Assembly: GCA_012861695.1 (NCBI GenBank)
Contig: JAAOOA010001112.1
Coordinates: 1 to 64,000 of the forward strand
Length of the DNA: 64,000 bases
Reading direction: 5' to 3'
DNA from: Trematomus loennbergii
Lineage: Eukaryota; Chordata; Actinopteri; Perciformes; Nototheniidae
Of the stretch, positions 34,842-46,400 are shown one piece after another. The position numbers and the translations under genes were made by a program. Position 1 is the first letter of the stretch; the number at the start of each line of letters is the position of its first letter. The notes beneath the pieces were generated by a model. That model saw only the letters and a list, made by a program, of their open reading frames with translations, was not told the DNA's origin and did no database searches.

Positions 34842-35276
34842 GTCATGGCAAGGTTTATTTTGTCCCTCAGTTTTATTCCCAGTGTGCTCTACTCCAATTT
34901 CTGAATGAACTCAAAATGAGTTTCATTGGTCCCAGATGAAATGCCTTCCTGTGTTTATTCCCTTATATTTCTTCCGTCCAGCTACAGATTCTCAGAGGCT
35001 GGTCATGTGACTCCAGTAGAGACTGGGTGTGGTATCGCTGGCCCCTCGCTGCATTAGTATTCTGCTGAGATGGCCACATGCAGATACATTCTCCTCTCTC
35101 CTCCTCTGAAGGAATAATCAGCCTCGCCTTCCTCTCCTTTCTTCCCCTCTGTCTGCCAGAGTGATTTCGCTTTGTGTTTTACTAGCTACCTGCAGGGACA
35201 TCTTCAAGTGTTTGGAAATGCTCGTGTGTGTGTTCACGATGCAGGTTCCTCGCTAAACCTGATGCATTAGGCGTCT
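34842..35276. other. Intronic sequence, nothing recognised
   Basis: Pyrimidine-rich around 35090-35160. No exon-like features. Confidence 0.5.
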
Positions 35277-35470
35277 TTCAAGTTTCAAGGCTTTTATTGT
35301 CATGTGTACATTAGCTACAGTGTAGTTATGACAATGGCAATCTTAGGTCACAGGCTCCTCCAGCAGTGCAACACAATACAACAGATGAAATAGTAAGTAA
35401 TACAAATAGAATAGAATAGTGCAAGGAGAGTCTGTATACAAGTAATTGGAATGTGATATATTAGATAAAT
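35277..35470 (-). mobile_element. Non-LTR element 3' tail
   Basis: On the minus strand it ends GTACACATGACAATAAAAGC, CTTGAAACTTGAAAGAC, the same tail type as 19938-20095 and 46167-46400. The coding part is missing. Confidence 0.55.
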
Positions 35471-35952
35471 AATTTGTAAGTTGCACAAACACATATAACT
35501 CTGCGTGTGTCCTCGCGCTCCAGAGGTGAGTCCGAGAGGGAAGTTCAGTCCATCAGAGCAGTCTGTCCTGTTTGTTGATTATCAGCTCCCGTTCCTATCA
35601 CAGCCTGATAGCATCTCCATCTGATCTGCTGCCAGAGACGCTAGCTCAGTAGCCGCTCCGCTGCTAGCCGCCTCCCTCTTATCAGGCCCAGATCTGCCAT
35701 CGCCCTGCTCTCTCATCTTCTCCTTATCTCCTTATTCCACCTTTCTCCCTGCTCCCAAACACCCCAAACCCAACAGTCTCTCATCTTCCTCATCCTCTTC
35801 CTCCTTTTATCCCTGTCTCTCTCAGAGCCTTTGCCACAGCTCCTACTGTTGTTCCCCACGCTTGGTTTCACGTAAACTGCCAGGGCGGAGTCAGTGAGTG
35901 ACAGGATGACATGCAGATTAGAGGTGAAGAGAGAAGAAGAAGAAGAACATGC
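35471..35952. other. Intronic sequence, nothing recognised
   Basis: C/T-rich in 35690-35830, without tandem units. Confidence 0.5.
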
Positions 35953-35960
35953 TTACTTAC

Positions 35961-37049
35961 CAGAGATGGCAAAAGTACACACATCCTTTACTCAAGTAGA
36001 AGTACAGATACTCGTGTTTAAATATACTCTGGTGAAAGTAGAAGTACTGACTAAACTTCTTTACTCAAGTCAAAGTAAAGAGGGCTTTGAAATGTACTTC
36101 AGTAAAAAGTACCCATAACTAGCAGCTGTTTTAAAGAGTACCTGACCTCCCTTTATATTAATAGAACAATAATGTCATTGTTAGCTAATGAATGTTTCCA
36201 TGCTGAACAACGGCAACATGACAACGTTTTCATTGGTCCCTCTTCTTAGAGAAGACCAGGAAATGATGGATACACGGATCGTGTTCAAATCAATAGGCAC
36301 GCAATGACTCTAAATAATAATGATCACGCCACCAAACACACATTCAAACTAAAGGAACCAGCCTGTTTGGGAAATGTAAGAAGTAGAAAGTACAGGTATT
36401 TGTGTTCAACATGTAAGAAGTAGAAAGTACAGGTATTTGTGTTCAAAGTGTAAGAAGTAGAAAGTACAGGTATTTGGGTTCAACATGTAAGAAGTAGAAA
36501 GTACATGTATTTGGGTTCAACATGTAAGAAGTAGAAAGTACAGGTATTTGTGTTCAACATGTAAGAAGTAGAAAGTACAGGTATTTGTGTTCAACATGTA
36601 AGAAGTAGAAAGTACAGGTATTTGTGTTCAAAATGTAAGAAGTAGAAAGTACAGGTATTTGTGTTCAACATGTAAGAAGTAGAAAGTACAGGTATTTGAG
36701 TTCAACATGTAAGAAGTAGAAAGTACAGGTATTTGTGTTCAACATGTAAGAAGTAGAAAGTACAGGTATTTGGGTTCAAAATGTAAGAAGTAGAAAGTAC
36801 AGGTATTTGAGTTCAACATGTAAGAAGTAGAAAGTACAGGTATTTGTGTTCAACATGTAAGAAGTAGAAAGTACAGGTATTTGTGTTTAACATGTAAGAA
36901 GTAGAAAGTACAGGTATTTGGGTTCAAAATGTAAGAAGTCAAAGTAAAAAGTGGTCAGAAAAATAAGTCGTGGAGTAAAGTACTGATACCAGAACAATGT
37001 ACTTAAGTGCAGTAACAAAGTATTTGTACTCCACTACTTCCTCCCTCTG
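35961..37049 (-). mobile_element. hAT-like element with 37-bp array (copy B, inverted)
   Basis: The sequence is the reverse complement of 246-2229 end to end: CAGAGATGGCAAAAGTAC at the left, the unique core (about 36120-36370, including ACAACGGCAACATGACAACG), a 37-bp array, then the CTTAAGTGCAGTAACAAAG block and CCTCCCTCTG at the right. It differs from copy A mainly in having about 15 rather than about 40 array units. No convincing target duplication was found. Confidence 0.82.
36372..36940 (-). repeat. 37-bp minisatellite, about 15 copies
   Basis: The unit AAGAAGTAGAAAGTACAGG, TATTTGTGTTCAACATGT is the reverse complement of the unit at 361-1829. Variation here is mostly base substitution (TGTG/TGGG/TGAG; AACATGT/AAAATGT), and indels are rarer than in the other array. 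Confidence 0.95.
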
Positions 37050-38234
37050 ACCATGTGTCAGTGGTGAGGGATAAACGAGGGAAGAGAGGAGGACAGACGT
37101 GTGAAAAGAAAACATGTCGAGTAAGCAGAGAAGTTGTGTGAATGCAGCAGTCCTGTCCCGCTCCCCATCGATCGCCATGAGGTGCATGGATCAGTCAGCT
37201 TTATTTCACCCGGCTCCCAGCATGCAACATGCAACACACACGTCAGCAAATAACACAGACACCACACACAGAGAAGGGAGCGACTACACTAAACAGGCAG
37301 CACATTACAAACAAGGCTCTTCTTCACAAACAATCCTGACATCTAACGATACACAGATTAGGAGCTCATCCATTACTCACTCGATGTAATTGCTCACACA
37401 CTTAAACTGCAACTTAAGACACACTTTGCATAGTTCAATAGTGTCATTGTTGTCATAATTAAGTGCTGCTTTTGAGTCAAAGCTGACACAGTTGATGCTC
37501 AGAGACACAAACAGACATTCTCTGGTTGCTCTTTAAAAGACGGGATTACCTCATTTTGGAGATCAATAGATAGAAAACAGTTTCATGTTTGGCTTTAGTG
37601 ATCTTTGATCTTATCTGCCGTCTTATAGTTCACAACAACAGCTCACATGCACTGGTTTTTCTATTGGTTTTGGCTTCTTCAATGAAATAGAGTTTTAAGT
37701 AACTAAAAACTGATATTTTAGGGTAAGGATTTGTAAGCATGGGAAAAACTGATGCTTGGGCTTGTAAGAGAGTTTGGGCCATTATCTTCTTTGAGATAAA
37801 TATATGTGCAATTCCAATGGCCCTGGTCAAAATGGTGGCCATGGCCATTGCACTTAAGTCCTACTTTCCCCATCAGCGCACAATTGTGGGTGATGTGGAA
37901 AACATGTGGTTTCAATTAAACAGCGATTGAGGGTCTTCCTCGGTCTGCTGCCACTTTTGTGGATCCACTCTGTATGACTTTAACTCTAATGCTAATCATT
38001 TGGTCATCACATTGACACATTATTAATAGTTAGCAGTTCCTGGTAATTGATTTGCATTGCATTGTTTACACTTTGATTTATATTCTATCTGTCAGATGTT
38101 TGTTCTTACTCTAGTTTTCACTGCATAATAAGTGCACATATGTGTCTTTGTATGAGAACGCATGAATCACAAAGAGGTGATTAATCATCAGAAAGTTTTA
38201 AACCACCACAAATAAAGTTAATCTCAATATAGAC
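37050..38234. other. Intronic sequence, nothing recognised
   Basis: A 1.2-kb stretch with short chance frames. No element ends or arrays seen. Confidence 0.5.
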
Positions 38235-38793
38235 CAGGGGTGTCAAACTCAATTTCATCACGTGCCACATCAGCATGGTGGTTGCACTCAAAGGGCCGGC
38301 GGTAACTTTAAGACTATATAAAAATACATATATAATTATTTAATATATATAAAATAATGTATTATATTATATTATTGCCTCTGCATTGGATTATTATCAG
38401 ATAGGGTAATAACTTCATAATTAACTACGTCTGAAAGCAGCAGTCTAGGGCAAATAACTGCAAGTCTCTTCAGTGCGCACGTCACAAAATGATTTAAAAA
38501 GAAAAGCCAAATTCTGGAAAAATCAAAAGTCAATATAAAAAAAAAGAAGTGATTTTTTTTGGGGGGAAAAAGTAACATTTAGAAAAAAAGTAACATTTTG
38601 AAAAAAAAGGCAAATTCTGAGAAAATGGCATATTTGAGATGCATTGTGGGACATGTAGTTTATGGGCAACGTGCTTCTGTAAATCGGCATGTACCCGTAT
38701 AATAAACATACAATATTCTTTGCAAGCTCTTGTGGGGCCGCATCAAATGAAGTCACGGGCCGGATTTGGCCCCGGGCCTTGAGTTTGACATCT
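38235..38793 (+). mobile_element. hAT-like element, CAGGGGTGTCAAACTCA termini
   Basis: CAGGGGTGTCAAACTCAATT at the left is mirrored by CTTGAGTTTGACATCTAG at the right; the last bases of the right end are eroded. Inside, GGGCCGGCGG and GGGCCGCATC...GGGCCGGATTTGG words are typical of this widespread vertebrate family. The centre is AT-rich with A- and T-runs. No coding frame. Confidence 0.7.
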
Positions 38794-39227
38794 AGACGTT
38801 TTCAAATAATTGATGAGAGAATTGTTGTGCGAGCAAACTAAAGAAAACATAAACATCTACTTCTTCTTCTGTTTGTTTGCTTGTTTTAATATGAACCCGT
38901 TATAAGTTATGAACGTCAGAGTTTTGAGTAGCAGCTGATATCTCCTGGCTTCCTGCAGCTCTTATACTCCAGCTCTCTGGAAGTTGACTTTCTGACAAGT
39001 TGATGCAACTTCTGCCATGAGATTTCTCACCTCTCTATGTTTAACTCATGACTCAGTTTCCTTGTCTATCTTTTCAGCTTCTGCACCTCTTTCCCTTCTC
39101 TTGCTAATAATGGGCTGAGCTCCCATTATCCCCCATATGTTCACCTTTCAGAAAAGTAAAGATCTGTCCTGTAAAAGACCCCCATCTAATTCTTCTACAA
39201 TGTGTTTTACATATTTTGCTGTTGCAG
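38794..39227 (+). other. 3' end of the upstream agbl4 intron
   Basis: Ordinary intron ending in the acceptor TTTTGCTGTTGCAG at 39214-39227. A possible branch-point word, TCTAAT, lies about 40 nt upstream at 39185-39190. Confidence 0.7.
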
Positions 39228-39443
39228 GCAGAGGCTTCCCGCTAAAAACGTGTACTACTACCGCTCTCCGGACCACCGGCGTAACTACGTCATGTCCTTC
39301 GCCTTCTGCTTCGACCGAGAGGACGATGTGTACCAGTTTGCGTACTGCTACCCCTACACCTACTCCAGACTGCAGCACTACCTGAACAGCCTGGAGCGCA
39401 GGAACCTGCCCTTCCTGCAGAGGAGCAGCTGGGCCTCAGCGTG
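39228..39443 (+). CDS. agbl4: Internal exon of AGBL4 (cytosolic carboxypeptidase 6)
   Basis: The exon encodes 71 whole codons plus split codons at both ends. The protein reads QRLPAKNVYYYRSPDHR, then RNYVMSFAFCFDRED, DVYQFAYCYPYTYSRLQHYL and NSLERRN. This closely resembles human AGBL4/CCP6 around residues 125-200, from memory. AGBL4 is an M14-type metallocarboxypeptidase that removes glutamates from tubulin side chains in the cytosol. This exon covers the N-domain ahead of the zinc-binding HxxE; no catalytic residue lies in it. Acceptor TTGCAG|G ends at 39227; a second AG four bases later would break frame. The first base completes a split codon (Trp in human). Donor TG|GTGAGTG starts at 39444. 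Both junctions have the same phase. The exon is GC-rich against AT-rich introns. The last 13 residues (PFLQRSSWASAW region) diverge from human. No neighbouring agbl4 exon was found. Confidence 0.9.
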
Positions 39444-39449
39444 GTGAGT

Positions 39450-39483
39450 GGGGAGGGGGAAGGGCTGTGAGGAGGGGAGGGGG
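39450..39483 (+). other. G-run cluster next to the 5' splice site, G-quadruplex candidate
   Basis: Runs of 4, 5, 3, 4 and 5 G lie at 39450-53, 39455-59, 39462-64, 39474-77 and 39479-83, starting six bases after the donor GT. Loops are 1, 2, 9 and 1 nt. Intronic G-runs near donors commonly act as splicing enhancers; the quadruplex is inference. Confidence 0.6.
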
Positions 39484-40309
39484 AAGTTTGGATCATTTCA
39501 AACCAGCTGAGTGAACTATGGTCACACTCCCAGCTGAATAAGGCTCCTACTTTAAGGGTTTTTGAAACAGCGGCAAGCTTTGGGACAAACTCTTCTCTCT
39601 CTGGCAGAAACTGTCCTGATTTCTCCAATTGTTTAGAATCAGCATTTGGCACAACAAAGCGTTTGATAATTATACATTTAAATTATATATTTGTGCTTTT
39701 CTAAATTCTCAAAGACACCTTACAAGCATACAACAAAGCTACATACTGCAGACTTACATTAGTGAAACAAGATGCAATGACATTCAAAGAAAGACAATAC
39801 AAAGAGACAGAAAACAGTGAGAATATTTTTTTTTTGCAAACCTCTTTTCGTTTACAAATCTGACGTTTATGACGAGCTGCTCTGTTTTTGCACCAGTCCA
39901 TGTTCAAAACTTTACAATCAATTACACATGTTTTTTATAGGATGAAAAGGGGTATAAGTAAGAAAAATAAAAACACTACAAGACATTCAAGATGACAATA
40001 TATCATATATTTTCTTTTCTTATTTTGCACAAATTTCAAGTAAAATTTTGCGCGGAAATGTTTCTACACAGCGTGTTTCATGACATATACAAACAGTGTT
40101 GCACATGGTACGGTGGTTAAGTCCTGACGTATACAGACTCACTGATGGAGGGTTTAATAACTCCCACTCCCCGGTTTGGAACGGCACTACATCTGGCGGA
40201 CCCTCAAACGCACAACTAGATTGAAAATGGGAAGGTTAGGGTCCGATTGAACTTTGGACAGTGTGTGGAGTGGTTATAGCTGGAGAAGAACAGTGGAATT
40301 ATGATGAAG
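39484..40309. other. Intronic sequence, nothing recognised
   Basis: First part of the downstream intron. No repeats or exon-like frames were recognised. Confidence 0.5.
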
Positions 40310-40378
<69 letters not shown>

Positions 40379-40428
40379 TGTGTTGTGTGTGTGTGTGTGT
40401 GGGTGTGTGTGTGTGTGTGTGTGTGGTG

Positions 40429-40492
<64 letters not shown>

Positions 40493-40510
40493 TGTGGTGT
40501 GTGTGTGTGG
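40310..40510. repeat. (GT)n microsatellite, interrupted
   Basis: About 200 bp of GT with seven or eight GGTG, TTG or GGGTG interruptions. Confidence 0.97.
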
Positions 40511-40683
40511 TTAATCAGCAGCGCTCTCACCTCAGCAGTAGGAGTCGGTGTATCATACGCGCTGCCTCCAGTCTTGTCTGCTCTTATCAAATAATTGTAG
40601 GAGAAAAACTCATTAGAAATGCTTGAGAGATTACCACTTCTTCTTCTGTCCTCCAACATTTGTCAGAGAGAAGCTCACTGTGA

Positions 40684-40702
40684 GGGGGGGGGGGGGGGGG
40701 GG
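40684..40702 (+). repeat. Poly-G run of 19
   Basis: Nineteen consecutive G residues. Length may be inaccurate in the assembly. The remaining stretch to 40978 shows no gene. Confidence 0.88.
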
Positions 40703-40978
40703 CACCATGAAAGAACAGGTATTTTTAAGGATCATCTGACTGTAAATATACTGAGGAATTTAGAAAAACATGGCATGACACAGCTGATAGTTAAGAAAAT
40801 ATACCTTTTTTAATGAAATATCTGGTAACCTGCAGTAACACTAAGACAAGGAGATGAGGTGTTTCAGAGACTAATGGCTGGTCATATTTCAAAACTATAT
40901 TAAGTTACATTTCCATATTTAACAAAGAGAAGAGAAGAACCACCTTTTATCTTTTGTTTTGCCCTCAAAATATAATAC

Positions 40979-41666
40979 TTAAAGGTCCCATGTCACGGCC
41001 ATTTCTACTGATCATAATTCCATTGTTGAGGTCTACTAGAATAGATTTATATTGTCCAAACTCACACTGGTTCTCAAACAGCATCTCTGTATAGTATGTG
41101 TATTCACTCTCTGTCCTAAACGGCTTGTTGGAGCTCCTGCCCCCCCCTCCCTGTGAGCCCAGTGTGCTCTGATTGGTCGGGACGTTGCGAGGCTCGCTGC
41201 TCAGTGAGCTGGCTAAATGGTGTGGTTTCCGGGTCGGCGAGACAGCGCGAAACTCATCCTGAGCACACACAAACACTCACAGCCGAAGTAAAAACAATAA
41301 GTGTGGCTTGATATTGAGTAAGAAAAAGGTTTATAACGCTGTGAGAATGGGTCTGCGGAGAGCATTTCTCCACCATCCCAACTCGTCTATTACCATCAGG
41401 GAGCTCTATGCAAGTCAATGGGGACTCTCTGTTAGTTGAACATTTACGCTAAAGGTCCTGGTGTGTGAGGAGCTCCGCGGATTGGTCCATTTTGGTTCCG
41501 GGAACCGCATGACGGAAAAAGAGAAATGTCCAACGAGGCGTTCTGGGGCAGCATAGACAGGTCTTTTCTGTGTTAGAGTTTTACTCGCTACAGGGTGTAC
41601 TTTGAGGGTTTGTGACTCTGCAGACCTTTTACATGCAGAAAAACCTTCATAACACACAACCTTTAA
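40979..41666 (+). mobile_element. TTAA MITE, AGGTCCCATGTCA family, internally deleted at the right
   Basis: It begins TTAAAGGTCCCATGTCACGG and is collinear with 20311-21158 through AACACACAA. It then jumps to CCTTTAA, having lost about 35 bp including most of the right inverted terminus. Compared with the sister copy it lacks the 13-bp array and carries CAGTGAGCTGGCTAAATGG instead. The right end still finishes in TTAA. Confidence 0.83.
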
Positions 41667-42562
41667 GATTCCCATTTTGGTTACCTTTGTGCTTAGCAAG
41701 CTTATACAGTACACGCCCCCACATTTCAGATGGAAATTACCGTTTTGGAAGTAAACATGTCCAAAAGAACCAGAGAAAATAAAAATACAAGAGCAGAAAC
41801 TCAGAAAGCCAAACTGTGTGCAGACCATTTGTGGCATTATGTTGTTTTTATTTGTAGAATGTCAAAAAGTGGCCTTTTTTGCGTCACGCTGGGATCACAT
41901 GATGCATGCACAGTGTGGGCAGCACGGCACAGTGAAAACATTTCCTCAGAAAAATGAAAAGTTGGAGGAGTGCTGGTTCCCATAAACCACAGAGTGAGGC
42001 TTTCATTCAGCAGCTCAGTGTGGCGACTCGTTCCACTAACCCCCTCTTACAACTTCAACTGTCAATATGTCTTGTTTTGTCGTTGCATCAACATTGACTC
42101 TTAATCTGTGAGAAATAAATAGCATTTTCTCTGGCTGCTTTACAATAAAAGACATATAGTGATTCCCAATAATAAACAATGGGAAATTATGCATTTGTAG
42201 TAACAAGGAGGTCTTCATCAACATGATAACATTCACAATAACTGTCCCAAAGTCCATTGATCTTCCCTGATGGCTCCCACAGGATTGTTGACATCCTCGT
42301 GGATTCATCTTCTTATTATAGACACATGCATTTCCAAACATTTGGTCTACCTATATCTCTGCAATATAAGGTAAAGGCAAAAGACATTGAAATATCATTC
42401 TACATTTATTAGTGCATGGCTGTGGAGAACCTACAAAATTGTATTTTACAGACCTAATAAAGATCCTTGTTTGGTGTAGATCCTCAAAAACACAATCATT
42501 TTGATATAATATTCAGTCTTAATGTGAATAATGTTCCATAAATGATCATTATTTATATCATA
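41667..42562. other. Intronic sequence, nothing recognised
   Basis: AT-rich and without visible repeats or exon-like frames. Confidence 0.5.
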
Positions 42563-42951
42563 TTAAAGGTGGGGTAGGTAAGTTTGAGAAACCGGCTCGA
42601 GATACACTTTTTGTTATATTTCATGGAATGCTCTTAACATCCCGATAGCAATGAATATCTTAAGTGCTTTGACAAAAAATCCATAAAAAAATGTCATCTG
42701 TGGAAGCCGTGGTACTGTAAAAAGCACGACCAATCATCTGAGCCGGCCCGGCTAAAATAACTGGATGGCCTACCTGCCTATCTGTGTACAAACTTATCTC
42801 GTGCCCTCATTGGTCATGTGCGCGTTCGTGTGTGTTGGAGGAGGGGCTCTGTAAGGAAGTCTGAAGGAAGGGCAGATTTTTTACGGCTGTGTATTTTCAA
42901 ATTCTAGCGCACTCGAGCTGGTTTCTCCAAAATTACCTACCCCACCTTTAA
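42563..42951 (+). mobile_element. TTAA MITE, AGGTGGGGTAGGTAA family, complete
   Basis: TTAAAGGTGGGGTAGGTAAG at the left is mirrored by ATTACCTACCCCACCTTTAA at the right. TTAA lies at both ends. The next inner words, GAGAAACCGGCTCGAG and CTCGAGCTGGTTTCTC, continue the inverted repeat to about 35 bp. The 389-bp body carries no frame. An inverted relative is at 58008-58365. Confidence 0.92.
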
Positions 42952-43209
42952 TAGAGTCAATATTATCCCAGTTAGTTTTGTTTGTCTAATAAAGCAGACC
43001 GAATTTCCAATACGTTTTTTTTGGGGCGAGAACGTGCCTTTATTTGAGATGCAGAGTTGAACCATAAAGCACCTTTTAATACCAATACATGACAACATAC
43101 TGTACAGTAACTATCTAATATTTTTCAGATTATAACTTCAAGTGTGGTAAGAACCAAAGATATGTTGGACCCCCACATTTTAAGTCATGGCATTACTCAT
43201 TCATTACAT

Positions 43210-43408
43210 CACATTACATGTAATTTGTTAGACGCTTTTATCCAAAGCGACTTACATACATTCAGTACTGTGGACAATCCCCACAGGAGCAATTTGGGGT
43301 GAAGTGTCTTGCCCAGGGACACAACTACATGCTGACTGCAGTTGGACTCGAACTTGCTACCCCCTGATTCCAAGTCCAGCACACTTCCCACTGAGCCACA
43401 GCCTCCCT
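43210..43408 (-). mobile_element. tRNA-derived SINE
   Basis: On the minus strand the head reads GGCTGTGGCTCAGTGGGAAG (A-box TGGCTCAGTGG) and continues to a B-box, GTTCGAGTCC (43344-43353). A tRNA-unrelated body follows (CCCTGGGCAAGACACTTCAC). The tail reads AAGTCGCTTTGGATAAAAGC, then GTCTAACAAATTACATG. That tail matches the conserved 3' end of UnaL2-mobilised teleost SINEs, as remembered. It is nearly full length, so internal pol III promoter boxes are intact or nearly so. Confidence 0.82.
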
Positions 43409-43842
43409 CCATGCTACCAAACTCACAATATGTCCCCCACTTCTGTTGTAAATGATTACAACTACAATAATCTGTTGCCACTAGACAGCCAAATTAATAA
43501 AAACCAGCACGGAAATAAAAGTATCCAGGGGGGAAATTCTGTATTCAGATTCTGTTTCTGCACTGTTTGTGTGTACATCATATTGTAAATACGAGCTTTA
43601 CAATCCTGCCTGCACTGTTTCTGCTTTATTTTGAAGCCACATGGTTTCGAGACAGAGGGAACAGAGAGAGGACAGACCGGCTTGCTTTGGCTCACAGAGT
43701 CAGAATTAGTATTCATAGTCATAGAGACGTTTTATGGCCGTATTTTTCTCTTTATGTTCTCTGGGCAGACAGCTCAGCCCCACCCTCTCATATCTCTTCC
43801 TCTGGCTGCTCCCTTTCTCTATCTCATGCACATATGTAACTC

Positions 43843-44371
<529 letters not shown>

Positions 44372-44374
<3 letters not shown>

Positions 44375-44913
44375 TAGAGGGTAGGGGATGAGGAGGAATA
44401 CGAAGAGCTTTCTGGCTCACATGAAACTTTAAAGATCTCTTTGCAGCGACACCACAATAGCTTTAACCTTCTAATGGGTGCAGTTACCTCATGAGGATGG
44501 AAATGAGAGCCAGAGCCATTTGCACTGGCATTCTTATATCTTGCTGACTCATTTGTTTTCTGTAATGTATTCCTCTGTACAGAATCACTGCACTGTCTGC
44601 TACACGGAGATACTGTAAAACAAAAAAAAGCGTTCTTCATCATTATTAACGAGGAAGTATTACTCATGTATAAAGCAGGTGTGTTATTTACGACCCAACT
44701 CAAACCAATGGTCACAGAGTGAGAATAATATTGATGCAGGTTGAATTTTCTCCAGCTAAGTGAGAAGTCAGTTTAATTGAGAGAGAAAGACAGAGGGACT
44801 GAAACAGGAAGAGAGATGTAACAATTCGGGGGATGAATGAAAAGGGCAAAGCCAGGTGGATCTGAATATCATTTTCAATTTCCATTCAGCACTCAATTCT
44901 CATATTACTCACT
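44372..44913. other. Intronic sequence, nothing recognised
   Basis: No repeat or exon-like frame was recognised. Confidence 0.5.
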
Positions 44914-45690
44914 TTAAAGGGGCCCTAATGTGCTCATTTGCAGGTGTATATCAGTATGTAGTGTCTCCACTTTAAAGAGTCCTCTCCTGCTGATGTTCAG
45001 GTGTATATCAGTATGTAGTGTCTCTACTTTAAAGAGTCCTCTCCTGCTGATGTTCAGGTGTATATCAGTATGTAGTGTCTCCACTTTAAAGAGTCCTCTC
45101 CTGCTGATGTTCAGGTGTATATCAGTATGTAGTGTCTCTACTTTAAAGAGTCCTCTCCTGCTGATGTTCAGGTGTATATCAGTGTGTAGTGTTTCTACTT
45201 TAAAGAGTCCTCTCCTGCTGATGTTCAGGTGTACATCAGTATGTAGTGTCTCTACTTTAAAGAGTCCTCTCCTGCAGATGTTCAGGTGTATATCAGTATG
45301 TAGTGTCTCTACTTTAAAGAGTCCTCTCCTGCTGATGTTCAGGTGTATATCAGTATGTAGTGTCTCTACTTTAAAGAGTCCTCTCCTGCTGATGTTCAGG
45401 TGTATATCAGTATGTAGTGTCTCCACTTTAAAGAGTCCTCTCTGCTGATGTTCAGGTGTATATCAGTATGTAGTGTCTCTACTTAAAGAGTCCTCTCGTG
45501 CTGATGTTCAGGTGTATATCAGTATGTAGTGTCTCTACTTTAAAGAGTCCTCTCCTGCTGATGTTCAGGTGTATATCAGTATGTAGTGTCTCTACTTTAA
45601 AGAGTCCTCTCCTGCTGATGTTCAGGTTATATCAGTATTTATAACACAGGGATTTTAGCCTTTGCAGACCATTGACATGCAAGTAAACCA
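44914..45690 (+). mobile_element. GGGGCCC-type TTAA MITE with 57-bp array, second expanded copy
   Basis: TTAAAGGGGCCCTAATGTGC opens the element and the array begins almost at once. After the array, TTTGCAGACCATTGACATGC matches the reverse complement of 26685-26710 in the other expanded copy. The middle blocks found in other members (CAGAGCCCAGTCTGC and GCTGGCCGGCTC) are missing, so this copy is internally deleted. The exact right end is unclear. Confidence 0.78.
44941..45640 (+). repeat. 57-bp minisatellite, about 12 copies
   Basis: This is the reverse complement of the unit at 26985-29175. For about nine units it has no indels, so both strands stay open for about 170 codons; the plus frame repeats MFRCISVCSVSTLKSPLLL. 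Deletions near 45441 and 45484 end the open frames. Confidence 0.96.
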
Positions 45691-45900
45691 GGTTAACCAT
45701 GTTCTTGTAAAATAAAATAAGATGAACAGAAAGTACAGATAAATACTGTTTAGTGGAATATAAAAATTATCAATTATTTGCAAATTAGATTAAATATTCT
45801 AATGACACTTACATCTATTGAATCCCTAAAACCATATCACCTGCTGTTGAAACCGTGGTTGTGTTGTTTGATCCTTCATTTTGAAATACATATTAGATCG

Positions 45901-46092
45901 GTCATCCAATCTTGTTTTCGTCATCTGAGGAATACTGACACAATCTGTTCATTTCTGAGCTCCACAGACACACAGTCTATCGTACACACTTTCATTTCCT
46001 CACATTTAGATAACGGTGTTGGGCTCCTAACTGGCATGAGTCAGAAAATAAGTCACCGACTGCAATCTGTGTACAATGCAGCGGCCAGAGTA
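45901..46092 (+). mobile_element. LINE reverse-transcriptase fragment (L2/Rex1/Jockey-type)
   Basis: The frame reads VIQSCFRHLRNTDTICSFLS, then STDTQSIVHTFISSHLDNG, VGLLTGMSQKISHRLQSVYN and AAARV. This is the characteristic thumb-side block of many teleost non-LTR polymerases (F-x-x-LRN...FLS...A/S-x-x-LVHAFI-x-S-x-LDYCN-x-LL-x-G...RLQ-x-V-x-NAAARV). The DY-CN-type residues read DN-GV, and the upstream catalytic domains are missing, so this is a relic. The open frame extends to 45778-46116, but only the central part is recognisable. Confidence 0.8.
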
Positions 46093-46166
46093 TATGAACA
46101 AAAACATCAAATATAACCACACTTTTAATGTCGTTATAGTTGCAACACCCACACTATATCTCTTAA

Positions 46167-46400
46167 ATTAGATTCAATAAGTGTTTTATTGTCATATGCA
46201 CAGTACATATAGTTATGGCAATGAACATATTCAATTCCAAGCTCTTCCAACAATGCAACATGTTATATAAAGGACATTAGACAAATACAAATATAAAATG
46301 TTTGTAGCCTTTATTTAACCAGGTAAATAAAAATAGTGCAAGAAATAACAGAGTAGGATAGATTAGAATAAAATAGTGCAGATTATGTTGCAAGACCAGT
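46167..46400 (-). mobile_element. Non-LTR element 3' tail
   Basis: On the minus strand it reads GTGCATATGACAATAAAACA, CTTATTGAATCTAATTT, the same tail family as 19938-20095. It lies just downstream of the reverse-transcriptase relic but in the opposite orientation, so it is a separate insertion. Confidence 0.5.

Noticed and set aside
43210..43408. Functional tRNA genes at 43210-43408 and 46718-46911
   Set aside because: A- and B-box words are present, but the body and a TTTGGATAAAAGCGTCTAAC-type tail show that they are SINEs.
45778..46116. Host gene of 112 codons
   Set aside because: The readable part is a non-LTR polymerase block without its catalytic domains and with a decayed second copy nearby.
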